Of a stretch of DNA of 64,000 bases, positions 1 to 8,964 are shown in pieces; position 1 is the first letter of the stretch; each line of letters begins with the position of its first letter. Location: assembly GCF_003627995.1 (NCBI RefSeq), contig NZ_CP032707.1, positions 2,346,501 through 2,410,500 on the forward strand, written 5' to 3'. The notes beneath the pieces were generated by a model. The model searched no databases, had not been told where the DNA came from, and saw only the letters and a program-made list of their open reading frames with translations. Both the position numbers and the translations under genes were made by a program. The DNA comes from Brevundimonas naejangsanensis. Its GTDB lineage: Bacteria; Pseudomonadota; Alphaproteobacteria; Caulobacterales; Caulobacteraceae.

Positions 1-3000
1 GACGTCGTCGTCGTTGCGCAGAAGCACCCATTCGGGGATCGTGAAGGATCCGGTCGTGACGTTCGTGATCACCGTGTCATTGTTGACCGCCGGCCGATCA
101 TTGACCGCGACGACGTTGACGATGGTGCGGGCGACCTGGCTGGAAAGAAGGCCGTCATTGACGGTCACCTCGATGATACGATCCACCGTGCTGGGGTTCT
201 GTGACGTGCTGCGGAACTCGACCGCCTGAAGCGCCGCCTGCCAGTTGGCGATGCTGGGCTCGTTGCCGGTCAGGGTCACGATGATCTGACCCGGAACGGA
301 GGTGTCGATCGTGCGGGTGATGTTCCCCGGCAGGTTGTTCGGCACGTCGAACGCATCGCCCGCCTGGGCATTGGTCAGGACCACGCGCGCCGAGACGATC
401 CGTTGATCCTCGACGATCAGCGGGTTGGACGCGATGCTTTGATCGGCGCCGTCCTCGGTGAAGGTGGTCTCATAGTCTCTGCTCGCCGACTCCGTGAAGG
501 TGACGGTCAGATTGTCGATGTTGACCGTCTCATTGGTCGCCGAAATGCCTGACGCGACAAAGCGGATGAAGGCGTTCTGGGTGAAGGGGCCGGCGAGCGC
601 GATGGTCCTGTTCGCATTGTTGGTCGCGCCGGTGATCAGGTCGATCTGGACCATCGCCGCTTCACTGCCGTCCCGCGAGAAGAAGACCGTCACGGTTTCT
701 CCGGCGTCGAGGCCGGTTTCCGCCACCGAATAGGCCAGCGACGCCGACAGCTTGCCGGCCAGATTAACGGTCCGCTGAATCTGCGCGCCATCGCCTTGCG
801 TGAACTGCAGGACGTTGTTGTTGCCGGCGTCGATCCGGATCTGGCCGGTCGTCACGCCGCCGCTGTCGTTGGATTCGACCCAGGACGACGCCCAAGGCGC
901 ATTGCCCGTCGTGTTCGCGAAGCTCGCGGTATTGAAGTTGTCGGCGTACTGGCGAAGGACCTGCTGCAGGAAGAGCTGCGGCGGCGAGAGGCTGACGTCG
1001 CCGTCGGCGAAGCGCAGCACTTCGATGTTGCGGATGGTGTCGGTCCCGTCGGACACGCGGTTCTGGCCCGTGGCGGGATCGATCGCCCCCACGGTCTGCG
1101 CGCGGTGGAAGACGGTGATGCTTCCATCAGGATTTGAGGTGATGTCGTAGTTGGCGCGGACGTCCCAATAGACGGCGATGTCGGTGCCGCTGTCGTCGTG
1201 CTTGATCTCGCGCACGATGTGGAGCTGGCTCGGGGTGATGGCGCGATCGAGCATCCAGACCGAAAGCGGTTTGGTCACGCCCCCGAGCGTCACATTGTCC
1301 TTGAGGCTGTCGACCGTGGCGATTTCGGCGCCCGCCGCGTTGCGGATCGAGATCCGCACGTTGAGCCAGGCGTCGCCGTCGATCACGTCGTCGCCGCCGC
1401 GACCTTCGATGACGTCGCTGCCGCCGCCGCCCAGCAGGATGTTCCCGCCGACGAAGACCGACTTCACGGTCCCCGTGCCGTCCGCCCAATAGGGACGCGT
1501 CGTCATCAGATTGGGGGTGATGATCTGGTTGAGGCCGGCGATGCGGTCGATGCCGGCCTGGTCCAGTTCGTGACCGATCATGGTGCCCTCGGCTCCAGCA
1601 AGGACGTTGCCGCTATCGGTGGGCGCCGCGCGATTGTCGCCCCAGAGCCGGTCATTCTTGTTCCAGCCGGACAGCGCCTCCACGGCGTCGAAGCGGTTAC
1701 GCAGGATGTCGGCCTGGTCGGTGGTGAAGATCGGGGTCGTCAGATCGGAATCGGCCGCCAGAGCGCTGCCTTTGTGGATCGCCCAGTCAAACCCCAGCAT
1801 GCCCTCGTTGCGCATGACGCTTTCGCCCTGGACCATGATGTCGTCGCCGGACTCGGCGTCGAAGTCCTGTTCGTCGGAACCGGCGAACATCACGTCGTGC
1901 CCGATGATGGTCGAGTTGAAGAACAGCTCCGAGTTGTCGCCGGCGATGACGTCGAAGCCTGCGCCGCCCTCGATCCAGTCGTCGCCCTCGTTGCCCATCA
2001 GGAAGTCGGCGCCGTCGCCGCCCAGGATGAAGTCATCGCCCTCGCCGCCGAACACCTCGGTGGAGTCAACGCCGACGAAGAAGACGTCCTTGCCGGTTCC
2101 GCCCATCAGGATGTCGAAGCCGTTGGAGTTGGCGATGACGTCGTCGCCGCCTTCGCCCTTCAGGAAGTCGCCGGAGTCGCCGCTGTCGGTGATGATGTCG
2201 TCGCCGTCGCCGCCGTTGACCAGGTCGACGCCGGCGCCGGACTCGATGCGGTCATTGCCCGCTCCGCCCCAGATGGAGTCGTCGCCGAAGTCGGTGATGA
2301 TGGTGTCATTGCCGCTGGTGCCGCCGACCGAGACGTGTTCGCCGCCGGTGAAGCGCAGGAAATTGGTCTCCACGGCGCTTGTCAGGGGATCGTCGCGCTG
2401 GACCTTGCCCCGGCCCATGCCTTCGAGCACGGGGTCGTTGCCGACGGGGTCAGCCTCCAGCTGCATCGCCGCATTGACCTCGAGATAGTGGTCGTAGTCG
2501 GCGAAGGCGTTCACGCCGATGTGGCGGTTGACGATGTCATCACCGGTGCCGCGGATGCCGTCGGGTCCGGGATCGGACAGGGCCGAGTTCTTGAGGATCA
2601 GCTTGGAGAAGGAGTTCTCCTCCAGCTGGTTGAGGAAGTTCAGGCCCTGGGTGCGAGTCAGATAGTAGAAGCGGTCGCCGTCCTGCAGGTTCTCCAGTTG
2701 GGCCTCGAACACGGCGTTGAAGGTCGAGCCCAGCATGCCGCCGAACGGCATCTTCTTCTCGGCCAGGCCGCCGATCCAGAAGTCGATGGCGTTGACCCCG
2801 GTCTGGGCCGCGGGTCCGTTCAGCCAGGCGATCCGCGCGGCGCGCTCGGCCGTGGTTTCACCCGCCGCGCCGAAGACCAGATTCCAGGCCGCTTCGCGCT
2901 TGGACGCTGAATCTGTCGCGCCGGTGATGCTGGCGTGGGTGCCATAGGCGGCGATGAAGTTCACTACGGACAGGGGGTTCTTCAGATTGGCGGCGAAGTC

Positions 3001-5376
3001 GACCCAGTTCTTGTAGGGCTCCAGGAAGGTCGAGCCGGTCGCGGCGTACAGCTGGGCGCGGGCGTCGTTGAGCGACGGAATCCCCGCGTCGCGGCCGCGC
3101 GCGATGTTGATGGCCGGCAGATCCAGCGGCAGGCCCAGCAGGTTGTTGCGCAGGGCGCCGGTGACGAACTCGTCGATCTCGTTGCCGCGCACGCGGGTCA
3201 TGCCGGCGACGATGGCGGCGGTGGCCTGATCGGCCGTGCCCAGGCTGTTCATGGCGACGGGGTTGAGGAAGGCCTGGATCAGGCCGATCTCGCTCTGCGA
3301 TCCGTCCGCCGCAGACACCAGGCTGATGTTCTCGGTCAGCATGGAGTGGCCGAAGCGGTAAACCGTATGGGCGAACTCGGCGAAGATGGCCGGATTGATG
3401 TCAGGCGCGCTGTTGAAGACGAAAACGTCGATCATCGGCTGCACTTGGCGGGCGAACTCCTCGAACACCAGGTGCTGGTATTGCATCTCGGTGGCGAAGC
3501 GCGCGGCCTGGAACAGGCGCTCGCCGTCCCAGTTCAGCGTGTTGGCGTAGGCCAGCTGGTTCAGCGGCGACAGCGACGCGAAGTTCAGCGGCAGGCCCGC
3601 GATGTCGGTCGCCAGCCACTCATTGATGAAGGCCATGTCGGCCGTGCGAAGGATGGTCAGCTTCTGCGCGTCGACCTGGCGGTTGTGCTCCGAGTGGAAG
3701 ACGTGGTGGACCGCGGTCAGGCCGATGTTCTCGTTGCCGCGCCCGTCGCCGGTGGCGAAATGGGCGTTCAGCAGCTCGTCGTCATAGGCGACCTTGCGGC
3801 CCCGGAAGTCCGTGGCGATCTTATTGCCCGCCGTGGTGTCGGAATCGGCCTGGACCATCAGGGTTCCGGGCGTCGTCGGGTCGCCGTCGGCGTCGAATAG
3901 CGTGCCGGGCACGGCGGCGTGGGCGATGTCGTCCAGGAAGGCGTGCGGCGTGCGCACGGGACCGAAATAGCTGACGCCGCCGACGACGACCGGGGTCGTC
4001 GCCATGGCGATCAGGTTGATCGGATTGGCCGCCGTGCCCGAGATGACGACGTCATCGCTCGTGTTCGGAACCCCGTCCGCGCCGATGTGCAGGATCACCT
4101 GAGCGTAGCCTGTGACCGGGTCGGGGATGAAGCGGCCGTAGGCGTCGGTGCGCAGCAGGGGGACGTTGAACACGTCCAGGTCGCTCAGCTCTATGCCCAG
4201 CATGGCCCGCGCCTGAGCCTTGACGTCGCCCCAGGTGCCCAGACCGCCGTTGGCGCCGTCCAGCAGCCTTCCGGTGGCCACGGTCCGCCCGTTCACCGTG
4301 GCGTATTCGCGCAGGAAGACCTGATGCGAGGGGTGCGAGGTGTAGGTCTGGTTCTGGTCGACGAAGGGGGTGGTGACGTTGAGCGCCTCGTGCCGCGTGT
4401 CGTCGGCGGTGCCCATGATCCCGTCGGGGCCTGGCCCGGCGACCGGGGTCGCGCGGCTCAGGGCCATGAAGGCGTTCTCGGGTCCCACCTCGTCGCCCGT
4501 GCCGGGCACGCCGTCGGGCCCGTGCGTCCGTAGGGGATCGTCGGGCGCCAGGGGGATGTAGATGGTGCCGTTGTCGGTCTTGGTGATCAGGTCGAGGCCG
4601 TGGTCGAAGAACTGGCCGAAGAAGGTCATCCAGCCGTTGAACGGCGCGGTCAGGCCCTCGTCCGCCGCCACATTGGGGATGATGAGGGAGCCGTTCTCGG
4701 CCTCCAGCCCCTTGGCCTCCAGAACCGCGTCGAACGTGGCCTGGGCGGCGTCCCGGGCGACCTGCTTCTCGGCCTCGGTCATGCCGGCGTCGGCGTTGAT
4801 CGTGGTCAGAGTCCCGATCAGGGCCGCATGGGCGGCGCGCACCACGGCCAGGTCGCCATAGACGTCGGCCGAGCCCGCGAAGGTCAGGGCGGCGACGATG
4901 GCGGCCGGGTTGTTGAAGCTCATGTCCACGACGAGGTTCGAGATCAGGCGCGGATCGGCGTCCGCGACATTGCCCGAATGGCCGCCGTTGCCCGCCGAGG
5001 GCGCGCCGATGACGCCGTAGTCGTTGTTGGTGACGGTCTGCCCGCCCAGCGCGAAACTGTCGTCGTTCTCATTGATGAAGTTGGGCCGCAGCAGGCGCGG
5101 CATGGGCTGGTCCGCAGCCCCCCAGTGCTCGCGCCCGGGCACGATGTTGTTGTAGCTGCCGTCGACGGTGCGCAGGCCGTAGGGCGTCTTGGCGTCGGGA
5201 ATGGCCAGCGGCAGGCTGGGGTCGAAGGCCGCCGAGGTGTACCAGGCCCGGTCGGTGATGACCCGGCCCGAGGCGTCCAGCCGGATCTCGGTCAGCGGCG
5301 TGCCGTTGGCGTGCGCCTCGGCGATGCGAATCTGGGTCAGAATGAATTCCAGATCGTGTTTATTGAGCGCGACCAT
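1..5376 (-). CDS. RTX-type secreted animal heme peroxidase (3' end outside window)
   Basis: This frame is open from an ATG at 5374-5376, with a GGAGG ribosome site 5 nt upstream, to base 1, giving at least 1792 residues; the C-terminus lies outside the window. Residues about 200-900 form an animal-type heme peroxidase (An_peroxidase family). The distal histidine is H259 in FGQFFDHGL, the catalytic Arg/Glu pair is R546 and E549 in GRGNEN, and the proximal histidine is H677 in YRFGHS. Residues about 1020-1160 and 1313-1330 carry glycine/aspartate nonapeptide calcium repeats of the RTX type (GGAGND, GGEGDD and similar). Later segments look like beta-sandwich or cadherin-like modules. There is no N-terminal signal peptide, which fits type I secretion through a C-terminal signal, not visible here. 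Expected activity is peroxide-dependent oxidation outside the cell; the substrate is unknown. No type I transporter genes are in view. Confidence 0.9.
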   Translation of the reverse strand, partial: MVALNKHDLEFILTQIRIAEAHANGTPLTEIRLDASGRVITDRAWYTSAAFDPSLPLAIPDAKTPYGLRTVDGSYNNIVPGREHWGAADQPMPRLLRPNFINENDDSFALGGQTVTNNDYGVIGAPSAGNGGHSGNVADADPRLISNLVVDMSFNNPAAIVAALTFAGSADVYGDLAVVRAAHAALIGTLTTINADAGMTEAEKQVARDAAQATFDAVLEAKGLEAENGSLIIPNVAADEGLTAPFNGWMTFFGQFFDHGLDLITKTDNGTIYIPLAPDDPLRTHGPDGVPGTGDEVGPENAFMALSRATPVAGPGPDGIMGTADDTRHEALNVTTPFVDQNQTYTSHPSHQVFLREYATVNGRTVATGRLLDGANGGLGTWGDVKAQARAMLGIELSDLDVFNVPLLRTDAYGRFIPDPVTGYAQVILHIGADGVPNTSDDVVISGTAANPINLIAMATTPVVVGGVSYFGPVRTPHAFLDDIAHAAVPGTLFDADGDPTTPGTLMVQADSDTTAGNKIATDFRGRKVAYDDELLNAHFATGDGRGNENIGLTAVHHVFHSEHNRQVDAQKLTILRTADMAFINEWLATDIAGLPLNFASLSPLNQLAYANTLNWDGERLFQAARFATEMQYQHLVFEEFARQVQPMIDVFVFNSAPDINPAIFAEFAHTVYRFGHSMLTENISLVSAADGSQSEIGLIQAFLNPVAMNSLGTADQATAAIVAGMTRVRGNEIDEFVTGALRNNLLGLPLDLPAINIARGRDAGIPSLNDARAQLYAATGSTFLEPYKNWVDFAANLKNPLSVVNFIAAYGTHASITGATDSASKREAAWNLVFGAAGETTAERAARIAWLNGPAAQTGVNAIDFWIGGLAEKKMPFGGMLGSTFNAVFEAQLENLQDGDRFYYLTRTQGLNFLNQLEENSFSKLILKNSALSDPGPDGIRGTGDDIVNRHIGVNAFADYDHYLEVNAAMQLEADPVGNDPVLEGMGRGKVQRDDPLTSAVETNFLRFTGGEHVSVGGTSGNDTIITDFGDDSIWGGAGNDRIESGAGVDLVNGGDGDDIITDSGDSGDFLKGEGGDDVIANSNGFDILMGGTGKDVFFVGVDSTEVFGGEGDDFILGGDGADFLMGNEGDDWIEGGAGFDVIAGDNSELFFNSTIIGHDVMFAGSDEQDFDAESGDDIMVQGESVMRNEGMLGFDWAIHKGSALAADSDLTTPIFTTDQADILRNRFDAVEALSGWNKNDRLWGDNRAAPTDSGNVLAGAEGTMIGHELDQAGIDRIAGLNQIITPNLMTTRPYWADGTGTVKSVFVGGNILLGGGGSDVIEGRGGDDVIDGDAWLNVRISIRNAAGAEIATVDSLKDNVTLGGVTKPLSVWMLDRAITPSQLHIVREIKHDDSGTDIAVYWDVRANYDITSNPDGSITVFHRAQTVGAIDPATGQNRVSDGTDTIRNIEVLRFADGDVSLSPPQLFLQQVLRQYADNFNTASFANTTGNAPWASSWVESNDSGGVTTGQIRIDAGNNNVLQFTQGDGAQIQRTVNLAGKLSASLAYSVAETGLDAGETVTVFFSRDGSEAAMVQIDLITGATNNANRTIALAGPFTQNAFIRFVASGISATNETVNIDNLTVTFTESASRDYETTFTEDGADQSIASNPLIVEDQRIVSARVVLTNAQAGDAFDVPNNLPGNITRTIDTSVPGQIIVTLTGNEPSIANWQAALQAVEFRSTSQNPSTVDRIIEVTVNDGLLSSQVARTIVNVVAVNDRPAVNNDTVITNVTTGSFTIPEWVLLRNDDDV

Positions 5377-5785
5377 GACGACCTCCGAGTATGTCGGGGC
5401 CGACGATGAAGAGGGCGTGCCTTGGCGGCCGCTCGCGCAGTCGGGACGACCGTCCGGGCGGATCGCCGACGCCGCAATCCGGACGACGGCCTTTTGTGCT
5501 TCCGGACACTATCCGCCCGCCGCCGATGGGCGTCGATTTGGCCAGCAGGCCTAGTTCGCGCGCCGCCGACGTCTAGGCCCCGCGGCCGTTCGACCTAAGA
5601 CGTTTGACTTAGACTGTTTGGGGCAGCGCTCGCGCGGCCCGCTCGGGTTGCGGCGTGAAGCGGACGCGGCGGTGGCTTGCCCATGCCGGCCGGAGCCCGC
5701 CGAGAAGTGATTTGAATAAGACGGAGGTCCGCCCATTGTGGACCGAGCCATCGGCGGGGCCGCCTGCCGCAAGGAGGATATGCTG
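5377..5785. other. intergenic region between peroxidase and thiolase genes
   Basis: This 409-base gap separates two divergent genes and should hold both promoters. I see no convincing coding frame on either strand, no RNA gene and no clear -35/-10 pair. The only clear signals are the two ribosome sites: GGAGG just upstream of the peroxidase ATG on the minus strand, and AAGGAGG at 5771-5777 for the thiolase. Confidence 0.5.
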
Positions 5786-6958
5786 ATGCGTGAGGCCGTC
5801 ATTGTTTCGACCGCGCGGACGCCGATAGGCCGCGCCTATCGCGGCGCCTTCAACGCCACGTCTTCGCCCGCCCTGGCGGCCCATGCCCTGAGGGCGGCGG
5901 TCGAGCGCGCAGGGGTCGATCCGGCCGAGATCGAGGACTGCCTGATCGGCTGCGCCCTGCCGCAAGGGGTGCAGCACACCATCGGCCGCATCGCCGCCCT
6001 GGCCGCCGGCTTTCCGGCCGCGGTCCCCGGCATGACCCTCGATCGCCAGTGCTCCTCGGGCCTGATGGCCATCGCCACGGCGGCCAAGCAGATCATCGTC
6101 GACCGGATGCAGGTAGCGGTGGCGGGCGGGGTGGAGTCCATCTCCATGGTCCAGACCGAGGCCTTGCGCGTCGAGAGCGATCCCCTGGTCCTGCAGCACG
6201 CGCCGGACGCCTATATGCCGATGCTGCAGACGGCCGAGGTGGTGGCGAAGCGCTACGGCATCGGGCGCGAGGCGTGCGACGCCTATGCCCTGCAGTCCCA
6301 GCAGAGGACGGCCGCCGCCCAGGCCGCGGGCCGCTTCGAAGACGAAATCGTCCCCATGGCCGCGCGCATGAAGGTCGCCGACAAACAGACCGGGGAGGTG
6401 TCCTGGCGCGAGGTGACGCTGGACCGGGACGAGGGCGCTCGGGCGGACACCACGGCAGAGGGCCTGGCCGGCCTGCGCACCGTCTTTCCCGACGGCATCG
6501 TCACCGCCGGCAACGCCAGCCAGCTGTCGGACGGGGCCTCGGCCTGCGTCCTGATGGAGGCCGCAGAGGCCGCGCGTCGCGGACTTAAGCCGCTGGGCCG
6601 CTATGTCGGCATGGCCGTGGCGGGGGTCGAGCCGGACGAGATGGGCATCGGCCCCGTGGTCGCCGTGCCGCGCCTGCTGGAACGCTTCGACCTCAAGACC
6701 GAGGAGGTGGGCCTGTGGGAGCTGAACGAGGCCTTCGCGGTCCAGGTCCTCTACTGCCGCGACGTCCTGGGCATCCCGAACGAGCGGCTCAACGTCGACG
6801 GGGGCGCCATCTCGATCGGCCACCCCTACGGCATGTCCGGCGCCCGCATGGTCGGCCACGCCCTGATCGAGGGCCGCCGTCGCGGCGTGCGCTACGTCGT
6901 CGTCACCATGTGCGTCGGCGGCGGCATGGGGGCGGCGGGGCTGTTCGAGGTGCTGTAG
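5786..6958 (+). CDS. acetyl-CoA acyltransferase (thiolase family)
   Basis: A 390-residue thiolase that condenses or cleaves acyl-CoA, either in fatty acid beta-oxidation or as an acetyl-CoA acetyltransferase. The nucleophilic cysteine is C89 in DRQCSSG. NEAFA and GHPYGMSG (catalytic His) follow, and the C-terminal [10 protein letters not shown] holds the second active cysteine. Length matches the family. The start chosen is the ATG at 5786, 8 nt after a strong AAGGAGG at 5771-5777; an ATG at 5780 is too close to that site, and a GTG at 5738 would add residues the family lacks. It appears monocistronic. The exact chain-length specificity cannot be read from the sequence. Confidence 0.9.
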   Translation: MREAVIVSTARTPIGRAYRGAFNATSSPALAAHALRAAVERAGVDPAEIEDCLIGCALPQGVQHTIGRIAALAAGFPAAVPGMTLDRQCSSGLMAIATAAKQIIVDRMQVAVAGGVESISMVQTEALRVESDPLVLQHAPDAYMPMLQTAEVVAKRYGIGREACDAYALQSQQRTAAAQAAGRFEDEIVPMAARMKVADKQTGEVSWREVTLDRDEGARADTTAEGLAGLRTVFPDGIVTAGNASQLSDGASACVLMEAAEAARRGLKPLGRYVGMAVAGVEPDEMGIGPVVAVPRLLERFDLKTEEVGLWELNEAFAVQVLYCRDVLGIPNERLNVDGGAISIGHPYGMSGARMVGHALIEGRRRGVRYVVVTMCVGGGMGAAGLFEVL

Positions 6959-7027
6959 CCGCAGTCCAGCGCGTGCCTTCGCCGTCGGCGCTTCGTAAGG
7001 CAGGCACGGCCGCGGCCGCCCTTTCCT

Positions 7028-8053
7028 TCATTCGCGGGCCTGAGCGGCGATCCAGTCGCTGACGGTCGTCACGATGGCGGGACTGAGGCTCATGGCTCCA
7101 GCACGATGCTGTCCCGGCGCCAGTCCTTCGCCGCGCAGGAAGAAGTGATCTTCGTTCGGGAGCACGATGAACGTCATCTCGGCGGCAGGATTCTTCTCGG
7201 CCAGGAAGACGGGCAGGTTCTGCACGGGCGAGGTGAGCGAGTCCGCATCGCCCCAGACCAGCAGGGTCGGGTCGGTTATCTGGCCGAACACGGGCGCCGG
7301 GTCGTGGCTGAGCCATACCTGCATTTCGGGACTGGCCATCCGGTCAATGAAGCCGGGCTTGTTCTCAGCGATCTCCTCGGGCGTCGCGCGCACCAGTTCG
7401 AAGAGATGATCGACGGCCGCCGTCACGGCCGCCCGGTCCGCCGCGATGGACGCTTCCGCGATGGCGTCGAACGCGGCGCGGAGCCTTTGGTGGTCTTCAG
7501 GGCCGTGGTCCGGAAAACGCGCAGGATTGGATTGCTGCTCGACCCAGACCGCGCGTCCTTGTCGACCCGGGGCGCCGAGCATCACCATGAAGTCGATGGC
7601 GTCCTTGCGATCCGCCCAGATGGACGAGGCGACCAATGTGCCTTCGCTGTGGCCGATCAGGCCCAGCGGGACATTCTGAAGTTCGGGCCGCTCAGCGAGG
7701 GCGTCGAACGTGGCGATGATGTGCGGCTGCCGCTGCTTGAAGTGCTGGACGCGCTGGCCGGTAGAGGCGCCGACCCCGGCATTGTCGATGCGAAGGCTGG
7801 CGATGCCCTGTTGGGCCAAACCGTCGGCCAGTTCCTTGAACATCGGCGCCCTTGAGATCACCTGGTTCCGACCGTGGGGGCCGGCGCCCTGGATCAACAC
7901 GACAGCGGCGCGCGGGGGGTCTTTGGGCAGGGCGAGCGTGCCGGCGAGCACCGCGTCGCCGGATGAAATCCTGACCTCGACCTCCGACTGCGCCCACGAC
8001 GCCATCGGCATGAGGGAAAGGGCCGCCGAAAGAGCCAAAGCTGGGTGTCGCAT
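7028..8053 (-). CDS. secreted alpha/beta hydrolase (serine hydrolase, S33-like)
   Basis: A 341-residue protein with a cleavable signal peptide (hydrophobic residues 4-19, ending in ASWAQ), so probably periplasmic. The alpha/beta hydrolase core shows the nucleophile elbow GHSEG with S136. WGDADSLTS is a likely site of the acid, and NEDHFF a likely site of the catalytic histidine. The oxyanion-side motif is QGAGPHGR. Such proteins are esterases or peptidases of broad range; the substrate cannot be predicted. The gene lies 141 bases upstream of the end of no other coding unit on its strand but follows the TRIC-type gene (8195-8830) in the same direction. Confidence 0.8.
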   Translation of the reverse strand: MRHPALALSAALSLMPMASWAQSEVEVRISSGDAVLAGTLALPKDPPRAAVVLIQGAGPHGRNQVISRAPMFKELADGLAQQGIASLRIDNAGVGASTGQRVQHFKQRQPHIIATFDALAERPELQNVPLGLIGHSEGTLVASSIWADRKDAIDFMVMLGAPGRQGRAVWVEQQSNPARFPDHGPEDHQRLRAAFDAIAEASIAADRAAVTAAVDHLFELVRATPEEIAENKPGFIDRMASPEMQVWLSHDPAPVFGQITDPTLLVWGDADSLTSPVQNLPVFLAEKNPAAEMTFIVLPNEDHFFLRGEGLAPGQHRAGAMSLSPAIVTTVSDWIAAQARE

Positions 8054-8194
8054 GGGAATGATCCGAAAAGAATGAGGGTTTGCGAATGAGAGGCCAAGCG
8101 GAGCAGTAATGGATGCAGGCGAGATAAAATTTTGTGTTCGTCTGGCGCTCGGCCGATCACAACGGATGCGCGCCTGGCCGCGTGCCAGGTCAGC

Positions 8195-8830
8195 CTAGCG
8201 GGCGATGGGCAGGCCCCAGCCCCGGCGGATCGCGATCATGCGCAGGGTGAAGCAGAGGAGGCCGCCGACGATGGCGGTCGGGACGACCGGCAGGTGCAGC
8301 ATATGGCCGCCGACCACTATCGCGGCGGCCAGAAGGGCGGCGACGGCATAAAGGTCCGAGCGGAGGACGCCCGGAATTTCCGCCAGGAGGATGTCGCGAA
8401 CCATGCCGCCTCCCACCCCGGTCAGCATTCCGAGGAGCACGGCCATCACCGGGTTCAGGCCGAAAGCCAGAGCCTTTTCCGCGCCGGCGACCGCGAAGAA
8501 GGCCAGACCGATCGCGTCGAGCAGGCGGACCGGCGTCTGCAGCCTCTCGATCAGCGGCCACCAGAAGAAGGTGATCAGGCCGGCCGCCAAGGAGACGGCC
8601 AGATAGCGCCAGTCGACCAGGGCCGCGGGGGGCGTCGCTCCGATCAGCAGGTCACGGCCGATGCCGCCGAAGCTGGAGGCCACGAAGGACAGCACCAGGA
8701 CGCCGAACACGTCGAGGCGACGACGAACGCCCGCCAGGGCGCCGCTGATGGCGAAGGCGAAGGTCCCGCACAGGTCCAGCACCGGCACCAGAACCCGCTG
8801 GATTTCTACAGTCGCTTCAAGCTCGGTCAT
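8195..8830 (-). CDS. TRIC cation channel family membrane protein (UPF0126)
   Basis: A 211-residue integral membrane protein made of two copies of a three-helix unit. Each half carries the family's glycine-rich kink followed by Arg-Asp: GGIGRDLL in the first half and GGGMVRDILL in the second. Bacterial members of this family (YadS/YicG type) are trimeric cation channels related to the intracellular TRIC channels; what they do for bacterial cells is poorly known. The length is typical. It reads toward the secreted hydrolase with a 141-base gap, so co-transcription is possible but not shown. Confidence 0.8.
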   Translation of the reverse strand: MTELEATVEIQRVLVPVLDLCGTFAFAISGALAGVRRRLDVFGVLVLSFVASSFGGIGRDLLIGATPPAALVDWRYLAVSLAAGLITFFWWPLIERLQTPVRLLDAIGLAFFAVAGAEKALAFGLNPVMAVLLGMLTGVGGGMVRDILLAEIPGVLRSDLYAVAALLAAAIVVGGHMLHLPVVPTAIVGGLLCFTLRMIAIRRGWGLPIAR

Positions 8831-8964
8831 GACTCAAGCCTAGCACATCCAGGCTGGGCCTGCGGAGACAGGCGCAGGGACCGCGGAGCTCGGAACGGAT
8901 TGCATAATCGGGCCGTTCGGCAGTCAGAGCGGTGTGTGTGCCGGCAGGCTCGCGGGAGGTCTCC

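Noticed and set aside
1198..2910. Long plus-strand open frame (570 codons) opposite the peroxidase gene
   Set aside because: It is a high-GC mirror of the RTX repeat region, full of Asp/Val/Gly/Ala runs with no known domain, and the minus strand holds a clear conserved protein.
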